Part shown: positions 1-7,775 of the stretch, piece after piece
Position numbering within the stretch: position 1 is the first letter of the stretch
Layout of the letters: each line of letters begins with the position of its first letter
Origin: a virus
Direction: 5' to 3' (one strand)
DNA length: 35,791 bases
IMG/VR virus record: IMGVR_UViG_3300023184_000006
Span: 1-35,791 of that record
The notes under the pieces: model-generated
What the model was told of the DNA's origin: nothing
Seen by the model: only the letters and a program-made list of their open reading frames with translations
Database searches by the model: none
Made by a program: the position numbers and the translations under genes

Positions 1-24
1 CCTGTGTTGGCCGTTCCAGCCGTG
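1..24. repeat. Left copy of 24-bp terminal direct repeat
   Basis: These 24 bases are identical to positions 35768-35791. The tail-fibre reading frame passes through either copy in register, since 24 nt is 8 codons. A repeat this short at contig ends is the usual sign of a circular assembly graph, not of physical terminal repeats. Confidence 0.95.
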
Positions 25-2072
25 TTGGTGCCGCCGCCGCCACCGGACCCTCCAGTGCCGTTAGTATTACCTTGATAGCCCCCCGCCCCGCCGCCGCCAA
101 AATAACCAGATGCGCCGTAAGATGCGAATGTCGGCACATAAACACCGGCACCGCCGTTACCGTTTACGCCAACACTACCGTTACCTCCGCAGCCACCCGC
201 GCCGCCGCCACCACCCGCTGGGAACGGGCTTACCGCAGAAGCAAAGCCGCCGGAGTTTCCTTGCGCGCCCCCGGGGGCGGGAGTTCCTAAATTACTTGAT
301 GTTGCATTACCGCCAGCGCCGCTTGCTCCTGTTAGTGGCCCTGTTAACTGACCATAGGATTTATCTGTCGAAGCACCGCCACCGCCGCCGCCGAAAGCTA
401 CAAGAGAACCGAAAGACGAGTTTACGCCAGTCGCACCGACACCGCCGCCCGCGCCAACGACGGCAGTAATTCCTACTCCCGGGGTGACTGCGTAATAGGG
501 GATATACAAAACACCACCAGCACCGCCGCCTGCACCACCAGTACCGCCGCCGCCGCCACCGCCGCCCACTATCAAAACTTGAACGTAAGTGATGCCAGTA
601 CCGGGCGTAAACGTATTGCTGCCAGAAGTGTACTGCGTGAAATTCGTCACGATGTTTGGGTTAAGTGGCCTCCAAGCTCCAACGTAGATTTCGACAGTAT
701 TAGTCGTCGTGTTGTAGCCCATCTGATCGGTAGTGGGCGAACCCGGACGCCCAGCCGTTGTCCAAGACTGAAGTAGAATTGCGCCGCCATTGACAGCGAA
801 AGCGCCGGACGATCCTGTGTTGACCCCAAGCGCGGTAACAACGCCCGTCCCGGTTGTTATGCTAGACGGGGCAGCGCCAGCGCCGCCGCCCTGCACCAAC
901 GCGCCCGCCGTAAGGGCAGCAGACGTAGCCCATGTCGATGCGCTGTTGAAATAAGGCACGCCGCCTGACGTACCAGCCACTGTCAGGGCCAATGTACCGC
1001 TGGACGTAATGGGCGAGCCAGCAACGCTAATAATGCCGCCAGTGAAGGTCTGGGCAACGCTAGTGACCGTTCCCGTTGTCGGGGTAGTCCAGATCGGCGT
1101 ACCGGCAGTCGCAGAGGTCAAAACCTGCCCAGTCGTGCCAGCCGCCGTGTACGCATGAGCCGTGCCGGTACCATAGCCAATACCGCCAGCCGTAGGCGTA
1201 GCTGTGGAATTAGTGCCGCCATTGGCAATCGGGACCGTGCCAAGGCTTAAATTGGGCGTAGCGCCACCGCTGGACGCAATGGGGCTAGACGCCGTGACTG
1301 ATGTAACCGTGCCAGTGGTCGGCGTGGTCCAGGTTGGCGTACCAGCGCCCGCAGATGTCAGGACTTGGCCCGTCGTGCCAGCCGCAGAAAAGCCATAAGC
1401 CGTGCCAGTACCATACGGGACCGCGCCCGCTGTCGGGGTTGCCGTGCCAGCCGTGCCGCCATTGGCTATAGCAACCGTGCCAGTCAGGCTCAAATTAGGC
1501 GTCGCCCCGCCGCTAGAGGCTAGGGGGCTAGACGCTGTGACCGACGTAACCGTGCCGGTGTCCGGGGCCGATATCGTTATCGTGCCATGCCCATTGGTGA
1601 TCGTGACGCCCGTGCCAGCCGTCAAGGTAGCAGCCGTCAAAGTATTGCCGGTGGTATTGCCAATAAGAAGCTGGCCGTCCGTATAGGAAGTCTGGCCGGT
1701 GCCGCCATGAGCAACGTCAACCGTGCCGGTCAGGCTGATATTGGGGGCCGTACCGCCGCTTGAGGCAATAGGGCTAGACGCCGTGACGCCCGTAACTGTG
1801 CCATTCTCAGGCGCAGACAACGTGATCCCGCCAGCCGTATTGGTGATTGTCATGCCGGTGCCAGCCGTCAGATTGGCAACCGTGTAGCCAGTTCCATTGC
1901 CAATTAGCAGTTGGCCGTTGGCCGGTACGCTTGTCGTGTTTGTACCGCCGTTGGCTATAGGCAACGTGCCGGTGACATCATGCGTGTCGTTCCAATTGGA
2001 CGGGCGGACAACCGTTGCGTCCGCGCCGTCTGGAATGGCTGATACAAACTTGTGCGTTAGCGATAGCGTCAC
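1..2072 (-). CDS. Tail fibre / glycine-rich adhesin, N-terminal and main part (continues at right edge)
   Basis: The frame is open from a GTG at 2072-2070, which overlaps the portal TGA as GTGA, to the left edge. It continues at 35791-35683 to a TAG, giving about 718 aa in all. The N-terminus is hydrophilic. About 600 nt follow that encode roughly 80-residue repeats with the core ANGGT...TASSPIASSGG, as in repetitive phage fibre shafts. The C-terminal third is extremely Gly-rich (QVLIVGGGGGGGG and many GGGG runs), resembling the Gly-rich tip domains of tail-fibre adhesins. It lies directly downstream of the portal in the late block. It probably forms or tips a receptor-binding fibre. Length and repeats support a fibre; the exact role (main fibre or tip adhesin) is inferred. 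Confidence 0.85.
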   Translation of the reverse strand, partial: MTLSLTHKFVSAIPDGADATVVRPSNWNDTHDVTGTLPIANGGTNTTSVPANGQLLIGNGTGYTVANLTAGTGMTITNTAGGITLSAPENGTVTGVTASSPIASSGGTAPNISLTGTVDVAHGGTGQTSYTDGQLLIGNTTGNTLTAATLTAGTGVTITNGHGTITISAPDTGTVTSVTASSPLASSGGATPNLSLTGTVAIANGGTAGTATPTAGAVPYGTGTAYGFSAAGTTGQVLTSAGAGTPTWTTPTTGTVTSVTASSPIASSGGATPNLSLGTVPIANGGTNSTATPTAGGIGYGTGTAHAYTAAGTTGQVLTSATAGTPIWTTPTTGTVTSVAQTFTGGIISVAGSPITSSGTLALTVAGTSGGVPYFNSASTWATSAALTAGALVQGGGAGAAPSSITTGTGVVTALGVNTGSSGAFAVNGGAILLQSWTTAGRPGSPTTDQMGYNTTTNTVEIYVGAWRPLNPNIVTNFTQYTSGSNTFTPGTGITYVQVLIVGGGGGGGGTGGAGGGAGGVLYIPYYAVTPGVGITAVVGAGGGVGATGVNSSFGSLVAFGGGGGGASTDKSYGQLTGPLTGASGAGGNATSSNLGTPAPGGAQGNSGGFASAVSPFPAGGGGGAGGCGGNGSVGVNGNGGAGVYVPTFASYGASGYFGGGGAGGYQGNTNGTGGSGGGGGTNTAGTANT
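1215..1949 (-). repeat. Approximately 243-bp coding repeats in the fibre shaft
   Basis: A conserved segment, whose plus-strand core is GCCGCCATTGGC or close variants, recurs at about 1215, 1455, 1701 and 1944. Spacings are 240, 246 and 243 bp, all multiples of three. Each unit encodes a peptide like GTVTSVTASSPIASSGG followed by PNLSLTGTV and ANGGT. These are protein-level repeats of the fibre shaft and could recombine with each other. Confidence 0.8.
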
Positions 2073-4375
2073 TGCATCATCCCCTGCGGTACAGCCGGTA
2101 CAGGCTCAACGCCTAGCGCCCTGCCGTCAGGCCCCCGGACAATACGCTTGGGAGCGTTGGCAGCCTGTAGAACGTCATGGAGCTTCTGCATGGACTCACC
2201 GTGCATGTTCGCCATGTTGTTGTGGGCCTGCGTCATCTGGTCCATCGCCATGCGGACATTCTGGCCTAGGTCCGCCGTAATCGTGTCAGTAGCCGCCTGC
2301 TGGGCCTCGATCATGGGCAAGTCCATGCCGGGGTTGGCCGCAATACGGGCAACCATGATCTTGGTGGCCGCGTCCAGTTCAGACTTCCAGCGGTCAAACT
2401 GCTCCTTAGCCGCAAGCTCCTGCATCTTAAGCTGGGACTCATTCTGCTGCCGCTGGTTCTCAAGCTGAGTTTCCATCTGCATCTTCATCTGCTCAATCTG
2501 CATGTCAGCCTGTGCGCGGGCTTGCTGGCCCTGTACATCAGCTTGGACCTTCATCTGAGTAGTTTGCTGGTCAGCCTGTATCTTCATCATTTCAGGATTG
2601 GGCTGCGGGTTCTGCGCTTTCTGGGCATTGGCAGCAACCAGCTTATCCAGCGCAGCGTCAATAGACCCTTCCATAGACTGAGCCTGTTTAAACCCGCCAA
2701 TGCCGAACTTCATCATGTCCATCAGCAACGGCACCATTTCAGGCGAAGCCTGACCAGCCGGGACAGCTTCCCGCAGGAATGTCGAGAACGCGTTCAGGAA
2801 CTCCATGCGGTCCTGTTTGTTCTGGTTCTCGTCAAGCTGGACAAGGCTATCAGCCGCGACTTGAATACGGAACGAGCGAAGGGGACTATCCTGCATCAGT
2901 TGCAAGGCTTGCGGGATCATCTGCTGATCAGCAGGCGACATTTGGGCAGCCGCAGCTAGTTGCAGGATAGTTTCTGGTTGGAACTTAGTGCAAATTATTT
3001 GCGCTTTGAGGCGGAGTAGTTCGCTTGCGAATAGAGCAACGCTTTCCTGCATAGCGCGCAGTCGCAGTCCAGCATATTGTCCCTTGAGCTGTTGGGCCGT
3101 GGCGGATTCAGACGCAGCGCCAGCACCGCGAAGAATGTCCGAAATGCCGGTAATTTCATAAATCTGCCCCTTAATGTTGGCCTGCGCCTGATAACAATTA
3201 ATGAGCGCGGAAGCCAACGTTTCGATGGGAAGAAGGTCGATAGAACCCTTCAAGCCACCTTTCTCGCTGAAGGCCATCCATTTATCGACGGGGATCAACG
3301 TGTTGTTGTCCCCTTCCGTCAACAAACGCTGTAGTGCTGGCTGCGAAGCATCGTACACACCACGGACGCGCAGGGATTTGACTAGGCCGTCGATGCGGTC
3401 AGTCAAGATGTCGAGTTCGTTCGCCTGATCCTGATACAGGATAAAGTCAGGCACCGGGATGAGGCTGTCGCTGGTGGTCGTGGCATACAGCGGCTTGGCG
3501 CACGGGAAGAAGCCTTCCAGACCCAGCGGGTCATCGCGCTCGTCCAGAAGTTCCGCGTAGCTTTCCATGAGCCAGTAAACCTTATTGGTTTCCTTGTCCC
3601 ACAGTTCGCAGACCTTGGCCTTGTCGTTCGGCTTTTCCTTCTGGCCGTATTTGGTCAGGCCGTCCGGGCTGCTATTGAAAGAAATCTTCTTGGCGATCTT
3701 CTTGCCAAAGCGTTCGTTCACAGCGTCCTTGGACATATAAACCCAGCGCCAGACCTGCGTTACTTCTTCCCAAGTACGCGCGCAAGTATGGCCGAAATCC
3801 TTCCAATGAACGTAATCTGTGGGGGCGCACTCGTAGTCAATTTCTTCAGGGATTCCTTCATTTCCGGCGGTCTGGTTGTGGATGTCGCCTTGGCCTTCTT
3901 CGGCTTCGCCTTGCTCAATGTCTTCGGTGACTTGGTAGCCATCTTCAGGTACGTCCTGCTGTTTGATATGCGGGTCATAGCGGACCCACGCCACTCCACG
4001 CCCGCCAAGGAAGCGATCTTCCACGGCGTGACGCATAGATGCACGAAAATCGGGGTAATGCTCGATTTCGTAATCAAGAGCGCGTTCGATCAGCAAAGAC
4101 GCAACGCGGCCAACTGGGTCGTTGTCGCCAAAGCGGCGGGATACGTCCGCCTTGGGCAACCGGGAATAAACGGCAGGGATCAGCGTGTTGACATTGGACC
4201 AAAGGATGTTGAACCGCGCAGCCTCGTTCGTCATGCCGGTGCCAGTTCCCTGGTCATCCCGGTAACGGCGAATGATCTTCGTGGTACGCGCTTCCCACTT
4301 CTTGAACTCACCATTGTAGTTGCTGATGCTGCTCAAGAGTTTCTGGACAGTCGAATCGACTTTTTCCAATGCCAT
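2069..4375 (-). CDS. Portal protein (P22-like)
   Basis: This 768-aa protein should form the dodecameric ring at the capsid vertex through which DNA enters and leaves. The N-terminal half looks like podovirus portals, with an RRYRDDQGTGTG stretch near residue 36, AARFNILWSNVNTLIPAVYSRLP around 52-74, and a central region typical of the P22 type. Residues from about 555 to 700 are rich in Gln, Met and Lys with a long predicted coiled coil (repeats of QMKMQ type), which would match the portal barrel or core-binding segment. The ATG is preceded by AAGGAT at 8-nt spacing. It sits downstream of the terminase and overlaps the tail-fibre GTG. The length is near that of P22 gp1 (about 725 aa). Confidence 0.9.
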   Translation of the reverse strand: MALEKVDSTVQKLLSSISNYNGEFKKWEARTTKIIRRYRDDQGTGTGMTNEAARFNILWSNVNTLIPAVYSRLPKADVSRRFGDNDPVGRVASLLIERALDYEIEHYPDFRASMRHAVEDRFLGGRGVAWVRYDPHIKQQDVPEDGYQVTEDIEQGEAEEGQGDIHNQTAGNEGIPEEIDYECAPTDYVHWKDFGHTCARTWEEVTQVWRWVYMSKDAVNERFGKKIAKKISFNSSPDGLTKYGQKEKPNDKAKVCELWDKETNKVYWLMESYAELLDERDDPLGLEGFFPCAKPLYATTTSDSLIPVPDFILYQDQANELDILTDRIDGLVKSLRVRGVYDASQPALQRLLTEGDNNTLIPVDKWMAFSEKGGLKGSIDLLPIETLASALINCYQAQANIKGQIYEITGISDILRGAGAASESATAQQLKGQYAGLRLRAMQESVALFASELLRLKAQIICTKFQPETILQLAAAAQMSPADQQMIPQALQLMQDSPLRSFRIQVAADSLVQLDENQNKQDRMEFLNAFSTFLREAVPAGQASPEMVPLLMDMMKFGIGGFKQAQSMEGSIDAALDKLVAANAQKAQNPQPNPEMMKIQADQQTTQMKVQADVQGQQARAQADMQIEQMKMQMETQLENQRQQNESQLKMQELAAKEQFDRWKSELDAATKIMVARIAANPGMDLPMIEAQQAATDTITADLGQNVRMAMDQMTQAHNNMANMHGESMQKLHDVLQAANAPKRIVRGPDGRALGVEPVPAVPQGMMQ

Positions 4376-4396
4376 GACTAAATCCTTAATGACGTA

Positions 4397-4648
4397 TTAA
4401 CGCGGGGGCATACGATTCTGCATAGCCCGCATCTGCTGCAACCGCATCATGTCGGCGTCGCTCATCTGGCCCTGACCCTGCATAGGCTGCGGCATCTGCT
4501 GCTGCATCTGCATCGGGGGCTGCGGCGTAACAATATCACCGCCGCCATTGTATTCACCGCTGGGGGGCAAACCACCAGCCGCGCCCGCCTGACGGGCAAG
4601 CCGCATACGCTGCATGATTTCGGCTAGTTTGCGTGGGTCTATGGGCAT
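4397..4648 (-). CDS. Small Met/Gln/Pro-rich hypothetical protein
   Basis: The 83-aa product has a helical, basic N-terminus (IMQRMRLARQAG) followed by a low-complexity tail of Met, Gln and Pro (for example MQMQQQMPQPMQGQGQM). The ATG has AAGGAAA upstream at about 8 nt. Its place between terminase and portal and its composition echo the Met/Gln-rich C-terminus of the portal. It may therefore be a small virion or assembly protein, but no family is recognised. Confidence 0.6.
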   Translation of the reverse strand: MPIDPRKLAEIMQRMRLARQAGAAGGLPPSGEYNGGGDIVTPQPPMQMQQQMPQPMQGQGQMSDADMMRLQQMRAMQNRMPPR

Positions 4649-4659
4649 GATGTATTTCC

Positions 4660-4947
4660 TTACTTGTTACGATTAGAAATTGCTGCGGCCTTGGACTTTG
4701 CGTCTGCCTTGCTGGACGCGCCCCAAGCCTTTAGGGCCAGAGCCAAACGAGTCGGCTTGCCATTCTTTTCCATCGGACCCGGCATACCACCCATCCGAGC
4801 AAGGAATGACGCGCGGCGTGGATTGTCGCCGCCCTTGACCGGGGGCTTTAGCGTGCCGCCCGTTTCAGCCTTGTAGGACGCGCGGCCCTTGGCGTTCAAG
4901 CCGCCTTTGGGGTTCTTGCCTTCGCTGCGCGTCCATGCTGCGGTCAT
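4660..4947 (-). CDS. Conserved small basic phage protein (DUF6321-like)
   Basis: The 95-aa, Lys/Arg/Gly-rich product begins MTAAWTRSEGKNPKGGLNAK and contains SYKAETGGTLKPPVKGG and RRASFLARMGGMPGP. I recognise these as a widespread conserved family in podovirus head modules, which I recall as DUF6321. The start ATG overlaps the TGA of the preceding gene (ATGA). The function is unknown; its position next to terminase and portal suggests a packaging or head role. Confidence 0.7.
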   Translation of the reverse strand: MTAAWTRSEGKNPKGGLNAKGRASYKAETGGTLKPPVKGGDNPRRASFLARMGGMPGPMEKNGKPTRLALALKAWGASSKADAKSKAAAISNRNK

Positions 4948-5099
4948 TTGCTTTTCCCCTTGGCCGTCTTGGCAGACTCCTTGAACGCGCTGGCAGTCGG
5001 CGCACCGGCATCGCCCGGCTTACGCATCTTCTCACCGGACCCAGCCTTGATCCGCTCCTGCTTTGCAAGGATGTTGGCGTATAGCCCAGCCTTACGCAC
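4944..5099 (-). CDS. Small basic conserved phage protein, 51 aa
   Basis: A GTG-initiated frame at 5099 encodes a 51-aa, very Lys-rich protein starting (M)RKAGLYANILAKQERIKAG, then SGEKMRKPG and GAPTASAFKESAKTAKGKSK. This motif set is familiar from many phage genomes, next to the family encoded just downstream. The GTG overlaps the end of the preceding gene by 8 nt, and the TGA overlaps the next ATG. Charge and position fit a DNA- or assembly-associated protein; no function is established. Confidence 0.7.
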   Translation of the reverse strand: MRKAGLYANILAKQERIKAGSGEKMRKPGDAGAPTASAFKESAKTAKGKSK

Positions 5100-5415
5100 T
5101 GAAGATGCCGACAGCCATGACTTCTACGCCAGCGCCCGTGGTGATCTTCCACGCGCCGTTGGCCGACACAGCATTGAGTTCGATGTTGTACACGCCGGGG
5201 ATTATAGACGCGCTGGCCGGAAGGACAGTATGCGTGAGAACGCCCGACCCCGTGCCATCGACAATTACGACATTGCCAGTCGCGCCAGTCGTGACCGTGC
5301 AAATCAAACGATGCAGATAGTCGCCTACTGCGCCAGTCGTGCCAAGAACCTGCGCGGACTGGGATGCCGCCACATGCTCATAAAAATACCGATATGGGTT
5401 GTTTACGCCGCTCAT
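5092..5415 (-). CDS. Hypothetical virion-module protein
   Basis: The 107-aa protein is predicted to be mostly beta strand, with Thr/Val/Gly-rich segments (ICTVTTGATGNVVIVDGTG, GVYNIELNAVSANGAWKI). The ATG overlaps the TerL TGA as ATGA. The sequence looks like a small beta-sandwich structural protein. It lies between TerL and portal, where small decoration or completion proteins are sometimes found. Family not recognised. Confidence 0.6.
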   Translation of the reverse strand: MSGVNNPYRYFYEHVAASQSAQVLGTTGAVGDYLHRLICTVTTGATGNVVIVDGTGSGVLTHTVLPASASIIPGVYNIELNAVSANGAWKITTGAGVEVMAVGIFSA

Positions 5416-6749
5416 AGTCTAGCCCTTTTCTTTGTTTTCTGTGACGCCCACATGTCGTTAAGCGTCGCCGTATTAGTACTGCCCACAATCAATGGGCGCT
5501 CACTCGCAATTGACTTGCTTGGCATTTCCTTGCGCCACGCCACAGCCAGCATTCTAAACGCATCTGCCGGGTGGCTGCACCAGTTATGCTTGGGAGCCGA
5601 CCTGAATGCCTTCTTATCCTCGTCGTATTCGCGCTCGTACTGCCGTAGGGCCTCAATGCCCTCGCGGCAATTAAATTCGTCAAAATAGCACTTTGGCAGC
5701 GCCATACGCACAGCCTGGATGCCGTCCTGAACGCCAAGGTCCGCGACGATGTTCAGGTTCGTCATGCCAAGGTGTTCAGCCAACTGCTCAATGACAGATT
5801 TGCCTTGTGCAGCAAGAGTCTTAGCTCGTGCGTCATGAGGCAGATAGTGCTTGTCATAGTGGTAAGGCTTTTCCATAACAACTTTGGCAATATCAGCAAT
5901 AGAAGCGCCGGAAACAGCATAATAATCGATAACATGGATTTCGTTCCTCGTTACCTGATACCACCAGATGGCAGTATCATCACGAAAGCCCAAGTCCCAA
6001 GCCGTGTACGTCGGCAGGCTAGGATCATACGGCACATCGCTAATACGGTGCGCGTCCTGCGCCTCGCGCATTTCAACGCCGTAATAAGCGCCCAGAATGG
6101 CCGCCTCAAAGCTGCATTCGTATTCCTGCATATACTGGTCAGGCGTGATCTGGGATTTGACCGCATCAAGCTCATTCTGTGATACAATCTGGCTGTCAGT
6201 CGCCGTCAATCTTAGGAGGAACCACTCTTTTGGGTTTTTCTTGGCATCCGTGTAAATATCCCAGAATTGGTTCTTGCCCTTGGGCGTTCCCATGAATACA
6301 GCCCAGCCCTCCTTGTCAGACAGCGTGGGCCGAATGACATGTCCCCACACGCTGGGCCGGAAATCGCCGTATTCGTCTAGCAAAACGCCATCAAAACCCA
6401 AACCACGCATAGCGTCAGCGTTGTCAGCCCCAAAAAGACGGATTTTGGCTCCATTGATCAAATCAATCTGTAATTCAGCCTCGTTGGCCGATCTGGCGAT
6501 GGGTTTGCTATAACGCTTCAGGTAATCCCAGGCCACAGACTTGGCTTGGCTGCGATACGGGGCAATGTAGCCAAAAAGCGGATTTTCCGACTTGCAAGTG
6601 ACCGCCGCCCGAATGAGGTCATTGACGGCAGCAACTGTCTTTCCAGCCCGACGATGCGCCACAAGGCAACCCCACCGCTGCGAGCGGTTGTGAAACGGCT
6701 CAAAAGCGTCGCGGGGCGAGTATGCAATGGCTATTTCTTTTCTTGCCAC
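5412..6749 (-). CDS. terL: Terminase large subunit
   Basis: This 445-aa packaging motor and nuclease shows the expected order of motifs: Walker A AHRRAGKT (31-38), Walker B VLLDEYGD (122-129), an MGTPKG coupling motif (153-158), then the RNase H-like nuclease domain with TAWDLGFRDD around residue 249 and a C-terminal HPADAFR containing a likely metal-binding Asp. It should hydrolyse ATP to pump DNA into the prohead and cut the concatemer. The start is GTG, 19 nt inside the preceding TerS-like gene, with only a weak ribosome site. The length matches the short podovirus TerL class. Confidence 0.93.
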   Translation of the reverse strand: MARKEIAIAYSPRDAFEPFHNRSQRWGCLVAHRRAGKTVAAVNDLIRAAVTCKSENPLFGYIAPYRSQAKSVAWDYLKRYSKPIARSANEAELQIDLINGAKIRLFGADNADAMRGLGFDGVLLDEYGDFRPSVWGHVIRPTLSDKEGWAVFMGTPKGKNQFWDIYTDAKKNPKEWFLLRLTATDSQIVSQNELDAVKSQITPDQYMQEYECSFEAAILGAYYGVEMREAQDAHRISDVPYDPSLPTYTAWDLGFRDDTAIWWYQVTRNEIHVIDYYAVSGASIADIAKVVMEKPYHYDKHYLPHDARAKTLAAQGKSVIEQLAEHLGMTNLNIVADLGVQDGIQAVRMALPKCYFDEFNCREGIEALRQYEREYDEDKKAFRSAPKHNWCSHPADAFRMLAVAWRKEMPSKSIASERPLIVGSTNTATLNDMWASQKTKKRARL

Positions 6750-7030
6750 GAAATGACCAGTTCAACAGGGCCTTCATCCGGGCCAGTTACCTCGTTACGC
6801 GCCAGCTTTGGCACATGGTACTCAATCAAGTCCGAAAAACACTGAAATGCAGCCCGGGGGCCGTCACGCTCGTAAACTTCGTCAAGCCAGCCGTTCAGCC
6901 GGTCCGCATTGCCATCAATAAAGCTGGCAATCATTTCCTTGGCCTTCTTCGTGGACTTGTCCTTCGAGCCTTTTGGACGCCCAGCGCCCCGGCTCATGAT
7001 ATTACCCTTTTTGAATGGGTTACTGACCAT
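6731..7030 (-). CDS. Probable terminase small subunit / DUF5681-like
   Basis: The 99-aa product has a basic N-terminus NPFKKGN...GRPKGSKDKSTKKAKEM, similar to DUF5681-like and small-terminase proteins, followed by helices ending KLARNEV. It lies immediately upstream of TerL and overlaps it by 19 nt. That position, together with DNA-binding character, supports a role in recognising packaging sites. Two starts are possible. The ATG at 7030 overlaps the upstream TAA as TAATG. The ATG at 6997 has AAGGG at good spacing. I keep the longer start because the NPFKKG segment is family-like. Confidence 0.65.
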   Translation of the reverse strand: MVSNPFKKGNIMSRGAGRPKGSKDKSTKKAKEMIASFIDGNADRLNGWLDEVYERDGPRAAFQCFSDLIEYHVPKLARNEVTGPDEGPVELVISWQEKK

Positions 7031-7200
7031 TATGTGTCGTCCCGTGTCATGTTTCGCATGGCTTTAGCCAGCTTGGGGCCTTTGTCAGCCTGGTTGTATT
7101 CCTTGGCTACCTTGGTCGGTATGCCAGCTTTCTTGGCAAATTTGGGGTTGTGGGCCGCCGCAGCCATGAAACGGCGCTGCTTGTCAGAATGTGAAGGCAT
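7030..7200 (-). CDS. Small conserved phage protein, first gene of late block
   Basis: The 56-aa, Lys-rich protein begins MPSHSDKQRRFMAAAAHNPK and continues FAKKAGIPTKVAKEYNQADK. This Q-x-x-FM-x-A-A-H-N/G-P pattern recurs in small proteins beside phage terminases. It is the first gene after the strong leftward promoter at 7231-7259, and its TAA overlaps the next ATG. Function unknown; context suggests packaging or head assembly. Confidence 0.7.
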   Translation of the reverse strand: MPSHSDKQRRFMAAAAHNPKFAKKAGIPTKVAKEYNQADKGPKLAKAMRNMTRDDT

Positions 7201-7230
7201 ATCGCACCATATTTAGGTGAATCCCCGTGG

Positions 7231-7259
7231 ATTATGGGCATATTTGGACGCGGCGTCAA
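7231..7259 (-). promoter_or_regulatory. Strong sigma70-like late promoter
   Basis: On the minus strand TTGACG (7259-7254) and CATAAT (7236-7231) are separated by exactly 17 nt, matching five of six bases at each box. Transcription would start near 7224, just before the first late gene at 7200. A perfect odd palindrome GACGC-G-GCGTC (7247-7257) overlaps the -35 box and spacer and could be an operator. Confidence 0.75.
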
Positions 7260-7302
7260 GATGTGGGTGGCGTTGCGGGCAGCGCAAGGACCATTTTGGG
7301 GT

Positions 7303-7331
7303 ATCTTAAAAATTTTGTGCAAGCAGCGCAA
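7303..7331 (-). promoter_or_regulatory. Possible secondary leftward promoter
   Basis: On the minus strand TTGCGC and TAAGAT are 17 nt apart, within an A/T-rich segment. Each box matches consensus only partly. It would feed the same late block as the stronger promoter downstream of it. Confidence 0.3.
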
Positions 7332-7410
7332 GATTGATTTTATGCGGCCCGTTTGTGGGGGGGGCCTATGTTTATATCGACCCCACCCCGTCGAAGAACG
7401 AAACGGAAAC

Positions 7411-7460
7411 GCGAACGACTCGCAGTCGCAGGGGCGTGGTGCGAATGAGGCGCAGTCGCA
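7411..7460 (+). repeat. Imperfect direct repeat, 30-bp period
   Basis: Two 20-bp units begin at 7411 and 7441 and match at 17 of 20 positions. Both end in the identical decamer CGCAGTCGCA. They precede the G-rich tract. Two copies are too few to call iterons, but regular spacing in a control region is suggestive. Confidence 0.6.
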
Positions 7461-7464
7461 TGGC

Positions 7465-7500
7465 GGGGGGGCTGGCATGGGCGGGGGGCTGGGGGTGGGG
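7465..7500 (+). other. G-quadruplex-type G tract
   Basis: On the plus strand runs of 7, 3, 6, 5 and 4 G are separated by loops of 7, 1, 2 and 1 nt, meeting the standard G3+ four-run pattern. Other long G runs lie nearby (8 G at 7357-7364, 6 G around 7511). Confidence 0.7.
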
Positions 7501-7538
7501 TATGAGCGCGGGGGGATAGGGCAAGGCTCTATGCCAGG

Positions 7539-7557
7539 GCCGGGCCGGAGGCCCGGC
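7539..7557. other. Perfect GC hairpin
   Basis: GCCGGGCC, loop GGA, GGCCCGGC: an 8-bp all-GC stem with a 3-nt loop. No U-tract follows on either strand, so it is not a classical terminator; it may be a structural or protein-binding element. Confidence 0.6.
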
Positions 7558-7586
7558 AGGACAACAACAACAAAGGCTTTGGGCAT

Positions 7587-7745
7587 GGCTTACATCCGGG
7601 GGGTAAGTACCCCCCCCCGGAATGTTGTAAGCCTTACGATTTGCGGGGACGGCGACGAAGGCTAACGAAGGCTTACATCGGCTTACGTTTCCAAGGCCTA
7701 ATACCCACACGAAAAGTAAGGCCAACATTTGCCGATGTAAGCCTT
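7587..7745. repeat. GGCTTAC repeat cluster (candidate iterons or operators)
   Basis: GGCTTAC or near variants occur at 7588-7594 (+), 7633-7627 (-), 7631-7637 (+, variant), 7660-7666 (+, variant GGCTAAC), 7670-7676 (+), 7680-7686 (+), 7722-7716 (-, variant) and 7742-7736 (-). At 7655-7684 three decamers lie head to tail with a 10-bp period: ACGAAGGCTA, ACGAAGGCTT, ACATCGGCTT. The 15-mer AAGGCTTACATCGGC (7668-7682) recurs as a perfect inverted copy at 7731-7745, with a 63-bp offset. Helical phasing and inversion are typical of origin iterons or cooperative operators. Confidence 0.7.
7598..7615. other. GGGGGGTA-AG-TACCCCCC palindrome
   Basis: Two 8-nt arms around AG form a perfect palindrome between the first two GGCTTAC copies. 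It could extrude as a hairpin or bind a dimeric protein. Confidence 0.6.
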
Positions 7746-7751
7746 GGCCTA

Positions 7752-7775
7752 GGATATGCGGGATTTTGCATATCC
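7752..7775. other. Inverted repeat GGATATGC/GCATATCC
   Basis: Perfect 8-bp arms flank an 8-nt loop (GGGATTTT). With a single bulged C the pairing extends outward to CTA/TAG. It lies just downstream of the GGCTTAC cluster and upstream of the early genes, so it may be an operator or part of an origin. Confidence 0.55.

Noticed and set aside
1-24. Physical direct terminal repeats of the virion DNA
   Set aside because: 24 bp is far shorter than typical packaged terminal repeats and falls inside a coding frame; an assembly overlap is simpler.
3788-4381. 197-codon plus-strand frame opposite the portal
   Set aside because: It is a shadow of the portal gene with no recognisable motif.
4948-5688. 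246-codon plus-strand frame opposite the TerL 3' end and small head genes
   Set aside because: The minus-strand genes have family motifs and coupled starts; this frame has neither.
7234-7665. Plus-strand frame of about 140 codons through the control region
   Set aside because: It is Gly/Arg-rich because of the G tract, overlaps frames on both strands, has no ribosome site and crosses the repeat cluster.
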